Assembly (NCBI GenBank): GCA_016207445.1
Contig: JACQPS010000259.1
Span: 1-8,580, forward strand
Length of the DNA: 8,580 bases
Origin: Gemmatimonadota bacterium
GTDB lineage: Bacteria; Gemmatimonadota; Gemmatimonadetes; Longimicrobiales; RSA9
Direction of reading: 5' to 3'
Positions 8,268-8,580 of the stretch are shown in pieces (the stretch's first letter is position 1; each line of letters opens with the position of its first letter). The notes below the pieces were generated by a model. That model was given only the letters and a program-made list of their open reading frames with translations. It had not been told where the DNA came from and made no database searches. The translations under genes were made by a program, and so were the position numbers.

Positions 8268-8420
8268 GGCACTCGAGAAGCGGCACTCGAGAACCGGCTC
8301 TCTAGAAGCGGCACTCTAGAACCGGCACTCGAAAACCGGCACTCGAGAACCGGCACTCGAGAACCGGCACTCGAGAACCGGCACTCAGAACCGGCACTCG
8401 AGAATCGGCACTCGAGAATC
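8268..8420 (+). repeat. left tandem array of a 14-bp unit (11 copies)
   Basis: Eleven head-to-tail copies of GGCACTCGAGAACC without spacers. Units start at 8268, 8282, 8296, 8310, 8324, 8338, 8352, 8366, 8380, 8393 and 8407. All are 14 bp except the ninth (13 bp, GGCACTCAGAACC). Units 3 and 4 have CTCTAG in place of CTCGAG, units 1 and 3 end in AAGC, and units 10 and 11 end in AATC. Each unit is itself partly palindromic (GG, then CTCGAG, then CC). No stop codons occur in some frames, but no protein signal is present. Confidence 0.97.
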
Positions 8421-8451
8421 GGCACATCGGGAAAACGCCATCCGATGTGCC
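8421..8451. repeat. central hairpin joining two opposed arrays
   Basis: GGCACATCGG (8421-8430) and CCGATGTGCC (8442-8451) are perfect reverse complements around an 11-base loop (GAAAACGCCAT). The stem starts with GGCAC and ends with GTGCC, the same ends as the left and right array units, so it looks like a diverged pair of units meeting head to head at the symmetry centre. Confidence 0.95.
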
Positions 8452-8560
8452 GCCGTTTAAGTGCCGCCGTTTAAGTGCCGCCGATTAAGTGCCGCCGTTT
8501 GAGTGCCGCTGTTCGAGTGCCGCCGTTTGAGTGCCGCTGTTCGAGTGCCGCCGTTCGAAT
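8452..8560 (-). repeat. right tandem array of a 14-bp unit in opposite orientation (7 copies plus a partial)
   Basis: Units start at 8452, 8466, 8480, 8494, 8508, 8522 and 8536, with a broken copy from 8550. Forms are GCCGTTTAAGTGCC (twice), GCCGATTAAGTGCC, then alternating GCCGTTTGAGTGCC and GCTGTTCGAGTGCC. Read on the minus strand they become GGCACTTAAACGGC or GGCACTCGAACAGC, which share GGCACT to GGCACTCGA with the left units. The array is therefore an inverted, diverged counterpart of the left array. From 8561 to the edge I see nothing recognisable. Confidence 0.95.
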
Positions 8561-8580
8561 TTGGTCTCTCATTGCAGCAC

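Noticed and set aside
8231..8425. Short minus-strand frame encoding a 14-residue periodic peptide (VPVLECRFSSAGSR-like)
   Set aside because: The periodicity is a by-product of a 14-bp unit read in three successive frames (42 bp = 14 codons). No RBS is seen, it is disrupted by the 13-bp unit, and the repeat is better explained at the DNA level.
5913..8474. 853-codon open frame on the plus strand running into the repeat array
   Set aside because: Antisense to the Asp-box propeller gene; rich in Arg/Gly/Ala with no recognisable domain, and it ends by translating the 14-bp repeats.
8268..8560. CRISPR array
   Set aside because: Units are 14 bp, contiguous, without spacers, and reverse orientation at the centre; no cas gene is in view.

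Overview
This is a high-GC window with a strong excess of G/C at third codon positions. It probably comes from a bacterium of the FCB group. Gemmatimonadota is favoured. The reasons are a signal-peptide-bearing Asp-box (BNR/sortilin-like) propeller protein with a BIG_2 Ig-like domain and a type IX-like C-terminal domain, followed by a PorV/PorQ-type outer-membrane protein. A high-GC Rhodothermota-like lineage is the main alternative. No rRNA or other taxonomic marker is present, so this is inference.

Layout. (1) 2-1498, plus strand: the 3' part of a secreted-type GH27 alpha-galactosidase, with the end of an NPCBM-like module, a putative-Ig module and the catalytic domain; its start lies left of the window. 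(2) 1536-8126, minus strand: five closely packed genes read right to left. They are the large propeller protein, a PorV/PorQ-like beta-barrel protein coupled to it by an ATGA overlap, then etfB, etfA and a PfpI/DJ-1 family protein. Gaps are -4, 22, 8 and 13 bases, so one transcription unit is plausible, although etfB may also have its own promoter. (3) 8127-8580: no gene. It holds a leader with a GC-only hairpin and a perfect palindrome, then a large repeat structure in which two arrays of 14-bp units, in opposite orientations, meet at a perfect 10-bp-stem hairpin.

How the parts may work together. The propeller protein looks like an exported cargo: signal peptide, Asp-box repeats, Ig-like domain, an EF-hand-like loop, and a sorting-type C-terminal domain. 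PorV is the outer-membrane protein that receives C-terminal-domain cargo in type IX secretion, so the coupled pair reads as a cargo/shuttle cassette. The distal genes encode an electron-transfer flavoprotein, which carries electrons from acyl-CoA-type dehydrogenases, and a PfpI-family cysteine hydrolase or glyoxalase/deglycase-like protein. No sequence evidence links these to the secretion pair beyond their shared strand and spacing.

The most unusual points are the inverted 14-bp arrays at the right edge, the substituted active-site pocket of the GH27 protein, and the cargo/PorV pair in which the cargo's acidic tail is written in the ribosome binding site of the PorV gene.
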